Shown one piece after another: positions 26,747 to 37,840 of a DNA stretch of 64,000 nucleotides (the first letter of the stretch is position 1; each line of letters begins with the position of its first letter). A program made the translations under genes and the position numbers. Origin of the DNA: Parasedimentitalea marina (GTDB taxonomy: Bacteria > Pseudomonadota > Alphaproteobacteria > Rhodobacterales > Rhodobacteraceae); the NCBI RefSeq assembly GCF_004006175.1, contig NZ_CP033219.1, positions 248,001-312,000 of the forward strand. The letters are read 5' to 3'. The notes under the pieces were generated by a model. That model did not search any database and was not told the origin of the DNA. It worked only from the letters and a program-made list of their open reading frames with translations.

Positions 26747-28132
<1,386 letters not shown>

Positions 28133-28134
28133 CC

Positions 28135-29451
28135 ATGGCGGATCTGTTTGACAGCGGCACAGCACAGGGGGAGGGTCAGCCCGAACCCAACCGGCCTTTG
28201 GCCGACCGGCTGCGACCGCGGACATTGGAGCAGGTCATTGGCCAGTCACAGGTCCTGGGCCCCGAGGCTCCCTTGGGGGTGATGCTGGCCTCGGGGTCCC
28301 TGACGTCCTTGGTTTTCTGGGGACCACCCGGTGTGGGTAAAACCACCATCGCCCGTCTTCTGGCGGATGAAACAGACCTTCATTTTGTGCAGATCAGTGC
28401 GATTTTTTCCGGGGTGGCGGATCTGAAGAAGGTGTTTGAGGCTGCTAAAATCCGGCGTCAGAATGGCCGCGGCACGCTGTTGTTCGTGGACGAGGTGCAC
28501 CGCTTTAACAAAGCGCAGCAGGACGGGTTTCTGCCGCATATGGAAGACGGCACCATCCTGTTGGTGGGCGCCACCACCGAGAACCCCAGTTTTGAGCTGA
28601 ACGCCGCGTTGCTGAGCCGATCGCAGGTGCTGGTGCTGGAGCGGCTGTCGCTGGTGGATCTGGAGCTGCTGACGCAGCGGGCCGAAAAGGAACTGGCGCG
28701 GGCCTTACCGCTGGATGCGGATGCGCGTGATGCACTGCACGAAATGGCCGATGGCGATGGGCGCGCCTTGTTGAACCTGATCGAACAAGTGGCTGCCTGG
28801 ACCGTGGGCAAGCCGTTGAACCGGGATGCGCTGGCGACGCGGTTGATGCGGCGGGCGGCGAAATTCGATAAATCCGGTGACGAGCATTACAATCTGATCT
28901 CGGCCTTGCACAAATCCATTCGGGGGTCAGACCCGGATGCGGCACTGTATTGGCTGGGGCGGATGCTGGAAGGCGGCGAGGACCCGAGGTTTCTGGCCCG
29001 TCGGCTGACCATGATGTCGACCGAGGATATCGGTCTGGCAGATCCGCAGGCAAATACCGTCTGTCTGAATGCCTGGCAAACATATGAGCGATTGGGCAGC
29101 CCGGAAGGCGAGCTGGCGCTGGCCAATGCGGCGGTCTATCTGGCCTTGGCGCCCAAATCGAATGCGGTCTATGTGGGCATCAAGGCGGCGCGTCGTCTGG
29201 CCAAACAGACCGGCAGCGCCCCGCCGCCCAAACATATCATGAATGCGCCGACTAAGCTGATGGCCGAGCAGGGCTATGGCGATGGATATGCCTATGATCA
29301 TGATTCTGAGGATGGGTTCTCGGGGCAGAATTACTTTCCGGACGGTGTGAAACACCCGGTGTTGTATCAGCCGGTTGAGCGGGGGTTTGAGCGCGAGTTG
29401 AAGCGGCGGGTGGATTATTTTGCCAAATTACGCGCGCAACGCAATAGTTAG
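28135..29451 (+). CDS. rarA: Replication-associated recombination protein A (AAA ATPase)
   Basis: Clamp-loader-like ATPase (RarA/MgsA, Mgs1/WRNIP1 family) that acts at stalled replication forks. The 438 residues hold Walker A GPPGVGKT at 63-70, Walker B LLFVDEVHRFNKAQQD near 118, and the sensor GATTENPSFELNAALLSR. The C-terminal tetramerisation domain contains DPDAALYWLGRMLEGGEDPRFLARR. It is packed behind the Do protease gene. Confidence 0.96.
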   Translation: MADLFDSGTAQGEGQPEPNRPLADRLRPRTLEQVIGQSQVLGPEAPLGVMLASGSLTSLVFWGPPGVGKTTIARLLADETDLHFVQISAIFSGVADLKKVFEAAKIRRQNGRGTLLFVDEVHRFNKAQQDGFLPHMEDGTILLVGATTENPSFELNAALLSRSQVLVLERLSLVDLELLTQRAEKELARALPLDADARDALHEMADGDGRALLNLIEQVAAWTVGKPLNRDALATRLMRRAAKFDKSGDEHYNLISALHKSIRGSDPDAALYWLGRMLEGGEDPRFLARRLTMMSTEDIGLADPQANTVCLNAWQTYERLGSPEGELALANAAVYLALAPKSNAVYVGIKAARRLAKQTGSAPPPKHIMNAPTKLMAEQGYGDGYAYDHDSEDGFSGQNYFPDGVKHPVLYQPVERGFERELKRRVDYFAKLRAQRNS

Positions 29452-29580
29452 AGGCAGCGGTCGGGTTTTGGCGCGAGCCAGCACGTGCCTTGCGGCAACT
29501 ACCCGGTTGCGTTTAGCCCTGCATTGGGCGCATTGCTGGCAAAACTTGACATCCGGGGCGGCACACGCGAGAGACCGCCA

Positions 29581-29961
29581 ATGTTTTATACCGTCTTATA
29601 TGTCGCTTGTGGTGGCGCAATCGGGGCTGCGTGCCGATACCTGACAGGCCTGGGCGTGATCCGGCTGCTGGGACATCATCCGTTTCCGGTTGCGGTCATC
29701 CTGGTGAATGTCATCGGATCGTTTCTGATGGGGGCCTTTGTGGTTGTCGCTGCGCATCGCGGTTTGACGCATCTTAGCCCCTTTGTGATGACCGGGCTGC
29801 TGGGTGGGTTCACCACGTTCTCGGCGTTCTCGCTCGAGACGGTTCATTTGATCGAACGCGGTGCTCTGGGGCAGGCGGCACTTTATGTGCTGCTGTCCGT
29901 TGGGCTGTCGGTGGGCGGTTTGTTTATTGGCCTGATGGTCACAAAAGGGGTGCTGACATGA
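29581..29961 (+). CDS. crcB: Fluoride channel CrcB/Fluc
   Basis: Dimeric fluoride-export channel of 126 residues with four helices. The ATG at 29581 (MFYTVLYVACGGAIGAACRY) is chosen from homology over an upstream in-frame start at 29485. The conserved VILVNVIGSFLMGAFV and GLLGGFTTFSAFSLE, with the Phe-box and the central Na+ motif, are intact. It overlaps the next gene by ATGA. No fluoride riboswitch was seen in the 129 bases upstream. Confidence 0.95.
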   Translation: MFYTVLYVACGGAIGAACRYLTGLGVIRLLGHHPFPVAVILVNVIGSFLMGAFVVVAAHRGLTHLSPFVMTGLLGGFTTFSAFSLETVHLIERGALGQAALYVLLSVGLSVGGLFIGLMVTKGVLT

Positions 29962-31001
29962 GCGGCGTACAGAAAATTATCGTTGCGGACGACGACACGG
30001 ACCAACGTCTGGACCGCTGGCTGCGGCGGTTGTTCCCGCATGTCAGTCAGGGTCGCATCGAAAAGATGTGCCGCAAGGGTGACCTGCGGGTTGACGGCGG
30101 TAGGGTGAAGTCCTCGACCCGGGTAATGGCTGGACAAACCGTGCGCGTGCCACCGCTGCCTGCCAGTGACCTGCGACCCAATGATACCCAGCGTCGGATT
30201 TCCGAGGCCGACATCAAGATGATCCAGTCTTGCGTAATCTACCGCGACGATCACGTCATAGCGCTGAACAAGCCGCATGGGCTGGCGGTGCAGGGCGGCA
30301 GCGGGCAAAGCCGCCATGTGGACGGTCTGGCCGCGGCACTGTGTTTCGAGCTGGACGAAAAGCCCAAGCTGGTGCACCGGCTGGACAAGGACACCTCGGG
30401 TGTATTGCTACTGGCGCGGACCCGAATGGCCGCTCAGGCGCTGACGGCAGCGTTCCGGCACCGTGAAACCCGCAAGATATACTGGGCCGTGGTCGCGGGC
30501 GTGCCGCATCCCAAAAGCGGGATGATCAAGACCGGTCTGGTCAAGGCACATGGCCACGGACCGGGCGGTGAGGGTGAAAAGATGTACAACATCCACCCGC
30601 GCGACATTGACGACACTCCTGGCGCCAAGAAGGCTGTGACCGACTATTCGCTGCTAGAGGCGGCTGGTAAACGCGCAGCCTGGATGGCGTTGAGCCCTGT
30701 AACTGGGCGCACTCACCAGTTGCGGGCGCATATGGGTGAGCTGGGACATCCGATTGTCGGCGACGGCAAGTATGGTGGTTCGGGTCAGGAAAACCTTGGT
30801 GATGGCTGGGGCTCACAGCTGGGCGATGAAATTTCGAAGAAGCTGCACCTGCACGCGCGCAGCATCAAGATCCAGCACCCTGAGAACAAGTCCGTCCTGC
30901 ACATCACCGCGCCCTTGCCAAAGCATATGCAGGACACCTGGGACTATTTCCAATGGGACCCAAGAGAGGTGCCCGAAGATCCGTTTGAGGAAGAGGAATG
31001 A
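29958..31001 (+). CDS. RluA-family 23S rRNA pseudouridine synthase
   Basis: Isomerises uridines in rRNA, most likely as RluC. The 347 residues start with an S4 RNA-binding domain (DQRLDRWLRRLFPHVSQGRIEKMCRKG), followed by the catalytic domain with HRLDKDTSGVLLLAR at about 139-153, where the Asp is the catalytic residue, and TGRTHQLRAHM. It overlaps crcB upstream and the HAD gene downstream by ATGA, so the three are translated together. Confidence 0.93.
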   Translation: MSGVQKIIVADDDTDQRLDRWLRRLFPHVSQGRIEKMCRKGDLRVDGGRVKSSTRVMAGQTVRVPPLPASDLRPNDTQRRISEADIKMIQSCVIYRDDHVIALNKPHGLAVQGGSGQSRHVDGLAAALCFELDEKPKLVHRLDKDTSGVLLLARTRMAAQALTAAFRHRETRKIYWAVVAGVPHPKSGMIKTGLVKAHGHGPGGEGEKMYNIHPRDIDDTPGAKKAVTDYSLLEAAGKRAAWMALSPVTGRTHQLRAHMGELGHPIVGDGKYGGSGQENLGDGWGSQLGDEISKKLHLHARSIKIQHPENKSVLHITAPLPKHMQDTWDYFQWDPREVPEDPFEEEE

Positions 31002-31666
31002 GCGCAGACCTGCGGCTGGTTCTGTTTGATATGGATGGGACCCTGGTGGACAGCCAGGGGGCCATCACTGGCGCCATGGCTGAGGCCTTTGCGCAGGTTG
31101 GCCATATCGCGCCATCACGCGACGCGATCTTGTCGATTGTTGGGCTCTCACTGGATCTGGCAATCGAGCAATTGACCCCGGATATGGATGCCGCAACGCG
31201 GGATGCGGTGGTCGAGGCCTATAAATCGTCGTATATGGTGTCACGTCAGGCCGCAGGTCGGTCGCATTCACCATTGTACCCCGGAACCTCTGATATGCTG
31301 GCGACGCTAAACGCTGTGCCTGAGTACCTGTTGGGGGTAGCGACTGGTAAGTCGCAGCGCGGGCTGGATGCGGTGATTGCAGCGCATGAATTGACCTGTT
31401 TTGTGACCCGGCAATCGGCGGATCATCACCCCTCAAAGCCGCACCCTTCGATGATCCACACCGCAATGGCCGAAACCGGAGTGGCGCGCGAACATACCGT
31501 GATGATTGGTGACACCAGTTATGACATCGACATGGGGCGCGCGGCCGGAGTGACAACAATCGCAGTCCCCTGGGGATATCACCCGGTGGATCAGTTAAAC
31601 GCCGATTATATCATCGACAATTTCGCCCAATTGGCCCCGTTATTGCACCAGATTTGGAAAGCCTGA
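30998..31666 (+). CDS. HAD-superfamily hydrolase, phosphoglycolate-phosphatase-like
   Basis: A 222-residue phosphatase with the nucleophile motif FDMDGTLVDSQGAI (Asp11, Asp13), a helical cap (about 20-85), motif II GVATGKSQRGL, the Lys at SKPHPSMI, and the metal motif IGDTSYDIDMGRAAG. The substrate is unproven. It overlaps the RluA gene and is followed after three bases by the ATP12 gene. This order (RluA-HAD-ATP12) is common in alphaproteobacteria. Confidence 0.92.
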   Translation: MSADLRLVLFDMDGTLVDSQGAITGAMAEAFAQVGHIAPSRDAILSIVGLSLDLAIEQLTPDMDAATRDAVVEAYKSSYMVSRQAAGRSHSPLYPGTSDMLATLNAVPEYLLGVATGKSQRGLDAVIAAHELTCFVTRQSADHHPSKPHPSMIHTAMAETGVAREHTVMIGDTSYDIDMGRAAGVTTIAVPWGYHPVDQLNADYIIDNFAQLAPLLHQIWKA

Positions 31667-31669
31667 CCT

Positions 31670-32374
31670 ATGAGTACTTGGAAGCAAAAGCGATTCTGGA
31701 AACAGGTTTCTGTGGCCGAATCACAGGGCCGATTCGCCATTGAACTGGACGGGCGGAGGGTCAAAACTCCCGCAAAGGTAGATTTGCTCCTTCCCACACG
31801 TGCTATGGCCGAGGCAATTGCAGTGGAATGGGAGGCCCAGGTTGATGCGGTGAACCCGCATACAATGCCCTGCACGCGATCGGCCAATGCAGCGCTGGAC
31901 AAAGTCCAGATGCAACATTCTGAAGTGGCTGACATGCTAGCCGAATATGGTGATTCTGACTTGTTGTGTTACCGGGCTGATAGTCCGGTTGAACTGGTTC
32001 AACGGCAATCAGAGCAGTGGGATCCGGCGCTGGACTGGGCGGCTTCGGAACTGAATGTCAGGCTACAAACCCGTCGCGGCATCCAGCATCAACCGCAGGA
32101 TGTAGAGGCCCTGCAGAGCCTACGGGATAGGGTTCAGGCCCTGTCAGACTTCCAATTGGCTGCGTTTCACGATTTGGTCGGTATGTCAGGATCATTGATT
32201 CTGGGCTTCGCAGCTGCCGCTGGCTGGCGCAGCCCAGCCGAGATCTGGACCTTGTCGCGTTTGGATGAATCTTGGCAGGAAGAGCAATGGGGACCAGACG
32301 AAGAAGCCCAGGCTGAAGCTGAAATTAAGCGGCAGGCTTTTCTTCACGCCAAGCGGTTTTACGACTTTTGCTAG
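31670..32374 (+). CDS. ATP12 family F1-ATPase assembly chaperone
   Basis: A 234-residue homologue of mitochondrial Atp12, which chaperones the F1 alpha subunit. Typical segments are KRFWKQVSVAESQGRFAIELDGRRVKTPAK at the start, the LLCYRADSP near residue 97 with WDPALDWAASEL, and LSRLDESWQEEQWGPDEEA near the end. It closes the crcB-RluA-HAD-ATP12 operon. Confidence 0.94.
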   Translation: MSTWKQKRFWKQVSVAESQGRFAIELDGRRVKTPAKVDLLLPTRAMAEAIAVEWEAQVDAVNPHTMPCTRSANAALDKVQMQHSEVADMLAEYGDSDLLCYRADSPVELVQRQSEQWDPALDWAASELNVRLQTRRGIQHQPQDVEALQSLRDRVQALSDFQLAAFHDLVGMSGSLILGFAAAAGWRSPAEIWTLSRLDESWQEEQWGPDEEAQAEAEIKRQAFLHAKRFYDFC

Positions 32375-32402
32375 CTTGAAAAAATACTGTCATCGGCACA
32401 GT

Positions 32403-32432
32403 TTGAGTCGCAATAAGTCCAATTACTATTAA
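32403..32432 (+). promoter_or_regulatory. Candidate promoter of aapJ
   Basis: TTGAGT (32403-32408) and TATTAA (32427-32432) are separated by 18 bases in the 232-bp AT-rich leader of aapJ. No operator was recognised. Confidence 0.35.
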
Positions 32433-32606
32433 GTAAGTTTGAGAATTCGCCATCGAAATTCGTGATCCAACACTTGACGACTGTTGATGAATAAGCCCAA
32501 ACTTAGCAACGAATTGGAAAGATATCCCAGTTCACTCCAATTTTCGACATTGCTGGTGTCGGAACAAAACCGTCCATAAGGACGGAAATATCAGGAAGAG
32601 GTAAAA

Positions 32607-33623
32607 ATGAAAAAAACCGTTCTTTTGGGCGCGCTCACTGTAGCCGGTCTGGCTGCTGGCGCGGCTGCTGCTGGCACACTTGATGATGTCAAGGCTCGCG
32701 GTACACTGAACTGCGGCGTCACCACCGGTCTGGTTGGTTTTGCTGCTCCGGACGCAAACGGCGAATGGGCCGGCTTTGACGTCTCCGTCTGTCGCGCTGT
32801 TGCCGCTGCAGTACTGGGTGATTCCAAGGCTGTTGAATTCGTTCCGACCACTGGTAAGACACGCTTTACCGCGCTGGCTTCTGGCGAGATCGATGTGCTG
32901 GCCCGTAACACCACATGGACCTACTCGCGCGATGTCGATCTGAAGTTCGAATTCATTGGCGTGAACTACTATGACGGCCAAGGCTTCATGGTTCCAAAGG
33001 ACCTGGGTGTTTCCTCGGCCAAGGAACTGGACGGCGCAACCGTCTGTATCCAAACTGGTACCACAACTGAGCTGAACCTGGCCGACTTCTTCCGCGCCAA
33101 CAACATCAGCTACGAGCCGGTTCCGATCGAAACCAACGCTGAAGCACAGCAGCAGTACCTTGCCGGTGCTTGCGACGTGTACACCACAGACGCCTCGGGT
33201 CTGGCTGCGACACGCGCCACCTTTGACGATCCTGCTGGCCACGTTCTGCTGCCAGAAATCATCTCCAAAGAGCCTCTCGGCCCGCTGGTTCGCCACGGCG
33301 ACCACGAGTGGGGCGATGTTGTTCGCTGGACACTGAATGCTCTGGTTTCGGCTGAAGAGCTGGGTGTGACTTCGGCTAACATCGGTGAGATGTCTGCTGG
33401 CACTAACAACCCTGAAATCAACCGTCTGCTGGGTACCGAAGGTACACTGGGCGAAATGATGGGTCTGGACGCTGGTTGGGCTAAAAGCGCAATCATGGCT
33501 GGTGGTAACTACGGTGAAATCTTTGCCAAGAACATCGGCGAAGAAACTCCAGTTGGTCTGGCACGCGGCCTGAACGCGCAGTGGACCAACGGCGGCCTGC
33601 TGTACTCGCCTCCGTTCCGCTAA
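32607..33623 (+). CDS. aapJ: General L-amino-acid ABC transporter, substrate-binding protein
   Basis: Periplasmic binding protein of the Aap/Bzt polar amino-acid importer. The 338 residues begin with a signal peptide (KKTVLLGALTVAGLAAGAAAAGTL). The mature part starts DDVKARGTLNCGVTTGLVGFAAPDANGEWAGFDV and contains the family signature VCIQTGTTTELNLADFFR. AGGAAGAGG precedes the ATG. A hairpin directly after it separates it from the permease genes, as expected for a protein needed in excess. Confidence 0.96.
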   Translation: MKKTVLLGALTVAGLAAGAAAAGTLDDVKARGTLNCGVTTGLVGFAAPDANGEWAGFDVSVCRAVAAAVLGDSKAVEFVPTTGKTRFTALASGEIDVLARNTTWTYSRDVDLKFEFIGVNYYDGQGFMVPKDLGVSSAKELDGATVCIQTGTTTELNLADFFRANNISYEPVPIETNAEAQQQYLAGACDVYTTDASGLAATRATFDDPAGHVLLPEIISKEPLGPLVRHGDHEWGDVVRWTLNALVSAEELGVTSANIGEMSAGTNNPEINRLLGTEGTLGEMMGLDAGWAKSAIMAGGNYGEIFAKNIGEETPVGLARGLNAQWTNGGLLYSPPFR

Positions 33624-33636
33624 GAACCGCAAGGTT

Positions 33637-33666
33637 AAGGGCGCAGGTAACCCCTGCGCCCTTTTC
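33637..33666 (+). terminator. Hairpin between aapJ and aapQ
   Basis: An 11-bp perfect stem (33637-33647 with 33653-33663) and a T-rich tail. Probably a partial terminator that gives more aapJ than aapQMP mRNA. Confidence 0.75.
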
Positions 33667-33750
33667 TTATCTGCAATACGAACTTGATCACAGGAAGCGG
33701 GGGGAAACCTCGCCCGGATAAGATCGAGGGAGTCACGGGGATCATTACAT

Positions 33751-35019
33751 ATGACAACTCTCACGGACCCACCGCAGGAGTCATTTCGGCTGTCACAGCT
33801 GATCTACGACACGCGGTACAGGTCGATGACAATCCAGATCGTTGCTCTGATCGGATTTCTCCTCCTGCTGGGCTGGCTGTTCAACAATACCGCACAGAAC
33901 CTGGCGGATCTTGGCAAAGAGCCAAGCTTTCGGTTTCTAGGTGAACCAGCCGGCTACGATATCAACCAGCGTCTGCTGGAATATAACTCACAAGATACCC
34001 ACCTGCGTGCTGCCTTTGTTGGCTTGCTGAACACGCTGGTGGTGGCCGTTCTTGGCTGTATTACGGCGACATTTTTGGGTGTGGCGATCGGCGTTCTGCG
34101 CTTGTCCAACAACTGGGTCATCTCAAAGCTGATGATGATCTACGTGGAAACGTTCCGCAACGTTCCAGTCTTGCTCTGGATCGTGTTTACCATGGCAATC
34201 ATGATCGAAACGATGCCCGCTCCCCGGGCCTTCAAGGGCGACAATCCCGCTGCCCAGATGATGATGAATGACAGCGTGGCAGTCACCAACCGCGGTGTGT
34301 ATATCCCGGAACCCCTGTTCTCGAATACGCTTGGCGATGTCCACCTGTTTGGTGCCGCCAGCATGCGGTTTGATGTCAGTCTGGACCTGTTGGCCCTGAT
34401 GCTGGTACTGGGCGCAAGCCTTTGGGGGGCCAACTGGTTCCGTAAACGGGCGGATAAGATCCAGGAGGTGACGGGCGACCGTCCCAAGACCTGGCATGTT
34501 CGGCTGGGGCTTATCGTCGTTCCGACGGCAATCTTGCTGTATATCCTCGGCTTTCACCTTGGATACCCAGAACTAAAGGGCTTTAACTTTAAGGGAGGCA
34601 CCCACTTCCGGAACTCGCTGATCGCCCTGTGGTTGGCATTGTCACTCTATACCGCCGCCTTTATCGCTGAAATCGTGCGGGCCGGTATTCTGGCCATCGA
34701 CCACGGTCAGTCCGAAGCGGCAGCAGCCCTGGGACTGCGTCCCAAACGGATCATGAATTTGGTGATCCTGCCACAGGCCCTGCGGGTGATCATCCCGCCA
34801 ATGATTTCGAATTATCTGAACCTGACCAAAAACAGCTCTCTGGCGATTGCGGTGGGGTATATGGATCTTACGGGAACATTGATGGGCATCACATTGAACC
34901 AAACTGGCCGCGAGCTGGAAACGGTTCTGCTGACTATGGCGATTTACCTGCTCATCAGTCTGAGTATTTCAGCGGTGATGAACGTGTATAACAACAGCGT
35001 CAAAATGGTGGAGCGGTAA
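33751..35019 (+). CDS. aapQ: General L-amino-acid ABC transporter, permease 1
   Basis: Inner-membrane permease of 422 residues. The N-terminal half has a helix at about 30-48 (IVALIGFLLLLGWLF) and a conserved segment before the permease core. The EAA loop reads EAAAALGLRPKRIMNLVILPQALRVIIPP, with the Gly that meets the ATPase. It pairs with aapM, which starts one base after its stop. Confidence 0.95.
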   Translation: MTTLTDPPQESFRLSQLIYDTRYRSMTIQIVALIGFLLLLGWLFNNTAQNLADLGKEPSFRFLGEPAGYDINQRLLEYNSQDTHLRAAFVGLLNTLVVAVLGCITATFLGVAIGVLRLSNNWVISKLMMIYVETFRNVPVLLWIVFTMAIMIETMPAPRAFKGDNPAAQMMMNDSVAVTNRGVYIPEPLFSNTLGDVHLFGAASMRFDVSLDLLALMLVLGASLWGANWFRKRADKIQEVTGDRPKTWHVRLGLIVVPTAILLYILGFHLGYPELKGFNFKGGTHFRNSLIALWLALSLYTAAFIAEIVRAGILAIDHGQSEAAAALGLRPKRIMNLVILPQALRVIIPPMISNYLNLTKNSSLAIAVGYMDLTGTLMGITLNQTGRELETVLLTMAIYLLISLSISAVMNVYNNSVKMVER

Positions 35020-35020
35020 T

Positions 35021-36328
35021 ATGAGCGATATTTCATTTGTTCGCACCGAAATGCTGCCGGAACAAGATCCGCCAGCATCCGAAGTCGGAGCCCTGGGTTG
35101 GGCAAAACACAACCTGTTTTCCGGCGTTTTCAACTCGATCCTGACCGTGGTTTCGGTGTTTGCCATCTACTTTATTCTGGCGGCACTTGTGCCCTGGGCC
35201 TGGTCGCCTACCTGGAATGCAACTTCACTGGCTGAATGTCGTGAAATCCTGAGTGGACTGGGCCGTGAGGGTCATTTCTCTGGGGCCTGCTGGGGGGTTA
35301 TCAACGATCGCTGGGTTCAGTTGTTCATGGGGTTCTACCCGTCTGACTACTACTGGCGGCCCATCGCAGCCTTTATTCTGCTGGGTGTCGCGCTGTCTCC
35401 AGTGCTGTTTGCCGAACATGTTCCGGCCAAACTGGTCTGGTTTTCGGCGCTGTATCCCTTCCTGATGCCTTGGTTGCTGTGGGGCGGTTCTATCTGGGTT
35501 CCTCTGATGGTTTTGGCTGGTTTTGTCGTCAGCTACGCTGTTTACCGGTTCCTTGTCGCGCAGGTCAGTGAACTGATTTCCCTGATCGTGGCGGTGCTTG
35601 TTGCCGTCGTCTGGTGGCTGTTGCTGATGGGACCCCTTTCCGGTGTTCTGGCCAGTATTATCCCGATCGGGATCGAAGCGGTCGGCAGTCGGCAGTTCGG
35701 TGGCATGATGCTGTCACTGACCATTGGTGTGGTGGCTATTGGCTTCTCACTGCCGATTGGCATCGTGCTGGCGCTGGGGCGTCAGTCTGATTTGCTGATC
35801 GTCAAGGCGCTCTGTGTTGGGTTCATCGAATTCATCCGGGGTGTGCCGCTGATCACGCTGCTGTTTGTGGCGTCGACGCTGCTGAACATCTTCATGCCTC
35901 CGGGCACCTCGTTTGACATCATCATGCGGGTCATCATCATGGCCACCCTGTTTGCTTCCGCCTATATGGCCGAGGTTATTCGGGGCGGTTTGGCGGCTCT
36001 TCCTACTGGACAATATGAAGGGGCAGACAGTCTGGGCCTTGATTATTGGCAGGCTCAGCGGCTGATCATCATGCCGCAGGCGCTGAAAATCTCTATTCCG
36101 GGGATCGTCAGTACTTTTATCGGCTTGTTCAAAGACACCACGCTGGTGTCGGTGATTGGCTTGTTGGACCCGCTAGGACTGTCCAATGGTATCCGCGCAA
36201 ATGCAGAGTGGAACGGCGTCGTGTGGGAGCTTTATGGCTTTATCGCGCTGATGTTCTTTGTCTTCTGCTTTTCCATGTCTCGTTATTCCATGTATCTGGA
36301 GCGCAAGCTTCAGACTGGCCATCGTTAA
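35021..36328 (+). CDS. aapM: General L-amino-acid ABC transporter, permease 2
   Basis: Second permease, 435 residues, about eight hydrophobic helices. The EAA loop is GADSLGLDYWQAQRLIIMPQALKISIPG near residue 340. The stretch after the first helix (SPTWNATSLAECREIL) is the periplasmic loop typical of AapM. It is followed by the ATPase gene after 12 bases. Confidence 0.95.
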   Translation: MSDISFVRTEMLPEQDPPASEVGALGWAKHNLFSGVFNSILTVVSVFAIYFILAALVPWAWSPTWNATSLAECREILSGLGREGHFSGACWGVINDRWVQLFMGFYPSDYYWRPIAAFILLGVALSPVLFAEHVPAKLVWFSALYPFLMPWLLWGGSIWVPLMVLAGFVVSYAVYRFLVAQVSELISLIVAVLVAVVWWLLLMGPLSGVLASIIPIGIEAVGSRQFGGMMLSLTIGVVAIGFSLPIGIVLALGRQSDLLIVKALCVGFIEFIRGVPLITLLFVASTLLNIFMPPGTSFDIIMRVIIMATLFASAYMAEVIRGGLAALPTGQYEGADSLGLDYWQAQRLIIMPQALKISIPGIVSTFIGLFKDTTLVSVIGLLDPLGLSNGIRANAEWNGVVWELYGFIALMFFVFCFSMSRYSMYLERKLQTGHR

Positions 36329-36340
36329 GGAGTTCAACAC

Positions 36341-37132
36341 ATGTCTGAACTTGCTACTTCACGCACTGTCGATCGTTCCAAGATGCAGGTCTCGGATGAG
36401 GTCGCGATTGATATCAATGCCATGAACAAATGGTATGGGTCGTTTCACGTGCTGCGTGACATCAACCTGACCGTTAACCAGGGTGAACGGATCGTTATCG
36501 CTGGGCCTTCGGGCTCGGGGAAATCGACCCTGATCCGCTGCCTCAATGCGCTGGAAGAACACCAGCAGGGTAAGATCACTGTGGATGGGACCGTTCTGTC
36601 GAACGATCTGAAAAACATCGACAAGATCCGTCGCGAAGTGGGGATGGTGTTCCAGCACTTCAATCTGTTCCCACATTTGACGATCCTTGAGAACCTGACG
36701 CTGGCTCCGATCTGGGTGCGTAAGACACCCCGGAAAGAAGCCGAAGAAACGGCGATGCATTTCCTGGAGAAGGTGAAGATCCCTGAGCAGGCGCTAAAGT
36801 ACCCCGGACAGTTGTCCGGTGGTCAGCAGCAGCGTGTGGCGATTGCACGGTCCCTGTGCATGAAGCCGCGTATCATGCTGTTTGATGAACCGACGTCAGC
36901 GCTGGATCCAGAGATGATCAAAGAGGTGCTCGACACCATGATCGAACTGGCGGAAGAAGGCATGACCATGCTCTGCGTGACCCACGAGATGGGCTTTGCC
37001 CGTCAGGTGGCGAACCGCGTTATCTTTATGGATGCCGGTCAAATTGTGGAACAGAACGAACCAGAAGAGTTCTTCAATAACCCACAAAGCGAACGGACCA
37101 AATTGTTCCTGAGCCAGATCCTGGGTCACTGA
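36341..37132 (+). CDS. aapP: General L-amino-acid ABC transporter, ATP-binding protein
   Basis: ATPase of the Aap system, 263 residues. Walker [10 protein letters not shown] near residue 55, signature [15 protein letters not shown] near 158, Walker [15 protein letters not shown], and the switch His in [11 protein letters not shown] are all intact. AAGGAG precedes the ATG. It ends the operon at a strong terminator. Confidence 0.97.
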   Translation: MSELATSRTVDRSKMQVSDEVAIDINAMNKWYGSFHVLRDINLTVNQGERIVIAGPSGSGKSTLIRCLNALEEHQQGKITVDGTVLSNDLKNIDKIRREVGMVFQHFNLFPHLTILENLTLAPIWVRKTPRKEAEETAMHFLEKVKIPEQALKYPGQLSGGQQQRVAIARSLCMKPRIMLFDEPTSALDPEMIKEVLDTMIELAEEGMTMLCVTHEMGFARQVANRVIFMDAGQIVEQNEPEEFFNNPQSERTKLFLSQILGH

Positions 37133-37155
37133 TCCACGATCATGATGTATGAATT

Positions 37156-37185
37156 GGCCCCCCGAGCAATCGGGGGGCCTTTTTC
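37156..37185 (+). terminator. Intrinsic terminator after aapP
   Basis: A perfect 10-bp GC stem (37156-37165 with 37170-37179), a GCAA loop and five T. Confidence 0.92.
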
Positions 37186-37200
37186 TTGGGTTGGTCAGTG

Positions 37201-37629
37201 TCAACCTGGGGTAAAGGTGAGCTCTAGTACCTGATAGCCAAATACCGGATCCGTCTTCTCTATGCCTTCTACAAAGCCATAGCTTTGGTAGAAACGCCGC
37301 CCAATGGGGTTGTCCACAAAGACCTCCAGATGCACCGCGCCCTGGGCCTCTACGGCTTTGTCCATCAGGGCCTTGCCGATCTTCTGCCCATGGTATCTGG
37401 GCCGCAAAAACAGCCCGCCAACCTCATTCCCCAAAAGCGCGACAAAGCCCACAGCTTGGCCGTCCTGCTCGGCGATATAGGTCTCAGCGATGTCGAGGAA
37501 ATGGTCCCGGACCATTGTCGTTGCCTGATCCATTTGGTCATCGGTCAGAAACGGATGTGCAAGTTTGCTTGCCTCTTGCCAGATGGAAATAACGTCCGGC
37601 TTGTCACCGGCTTGATAGGATCTGATCAT
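37201..37629 (-). CDS. GNAT family N-acetyltransferase
   Basis: A 142-residue acetyl-CoA-dependent transferase. The ATG at 37629 (MIRSYQAGDKPDVISIWQEA) follows AAAGGA at good spacing; an earlier ATG at 37665 is not supported. The acetyl-CoA loop RYHGQKIGKALMDKA and the end VFVDNPIGRRFYQSYGFVE are typical of GNAT. The acceptor is unknown. It is convergent with aapP across the terminator. Confidence 0.88.
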   Translation of the reverse strand: MIRSYQAGDKPDVISIWQEASKLAHPFLTDDQMDQATTMVRDHFLDIAETYIAEQDGQAVGFVALLGNEVGGLFLRPRYHGQKIGKALMDKAVEAQGAVHLEVFVDNPIGRRFYQSYGFVEGIEKTDPVFGYQVLELTFTPG

Positions 37630-37840
37630 TGTCAGAGTGTCCTTTGGATTTTGCCACATGGGCAATATGTCTTGGAATTGGAAAAGGCACAGATATCAAT
37701 TCACGTGTCGCAGATGCGCAAGTGTCGCTTTGACATGATGTGTGGGGGCCAGCCATTGGCCCGGCCTTAACAGGACATAAAATCTCCAGAACGGTCACAT
37801 AAGACATAGTGAAAAAGGATGCCGGTGACAACGACGGTGA

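Noticed and set aside
28505..29083. Minus-strand frame inside rarA
   Set aside because: Arg/Pro/Ser-rich translation typical of antisense to a GC-rich gene; rarA is conserved over the same span.
29452..29580. Fluoride riboswitch before crcB
   Set aside because: The conserved crcB-motif core was looked for and not found.
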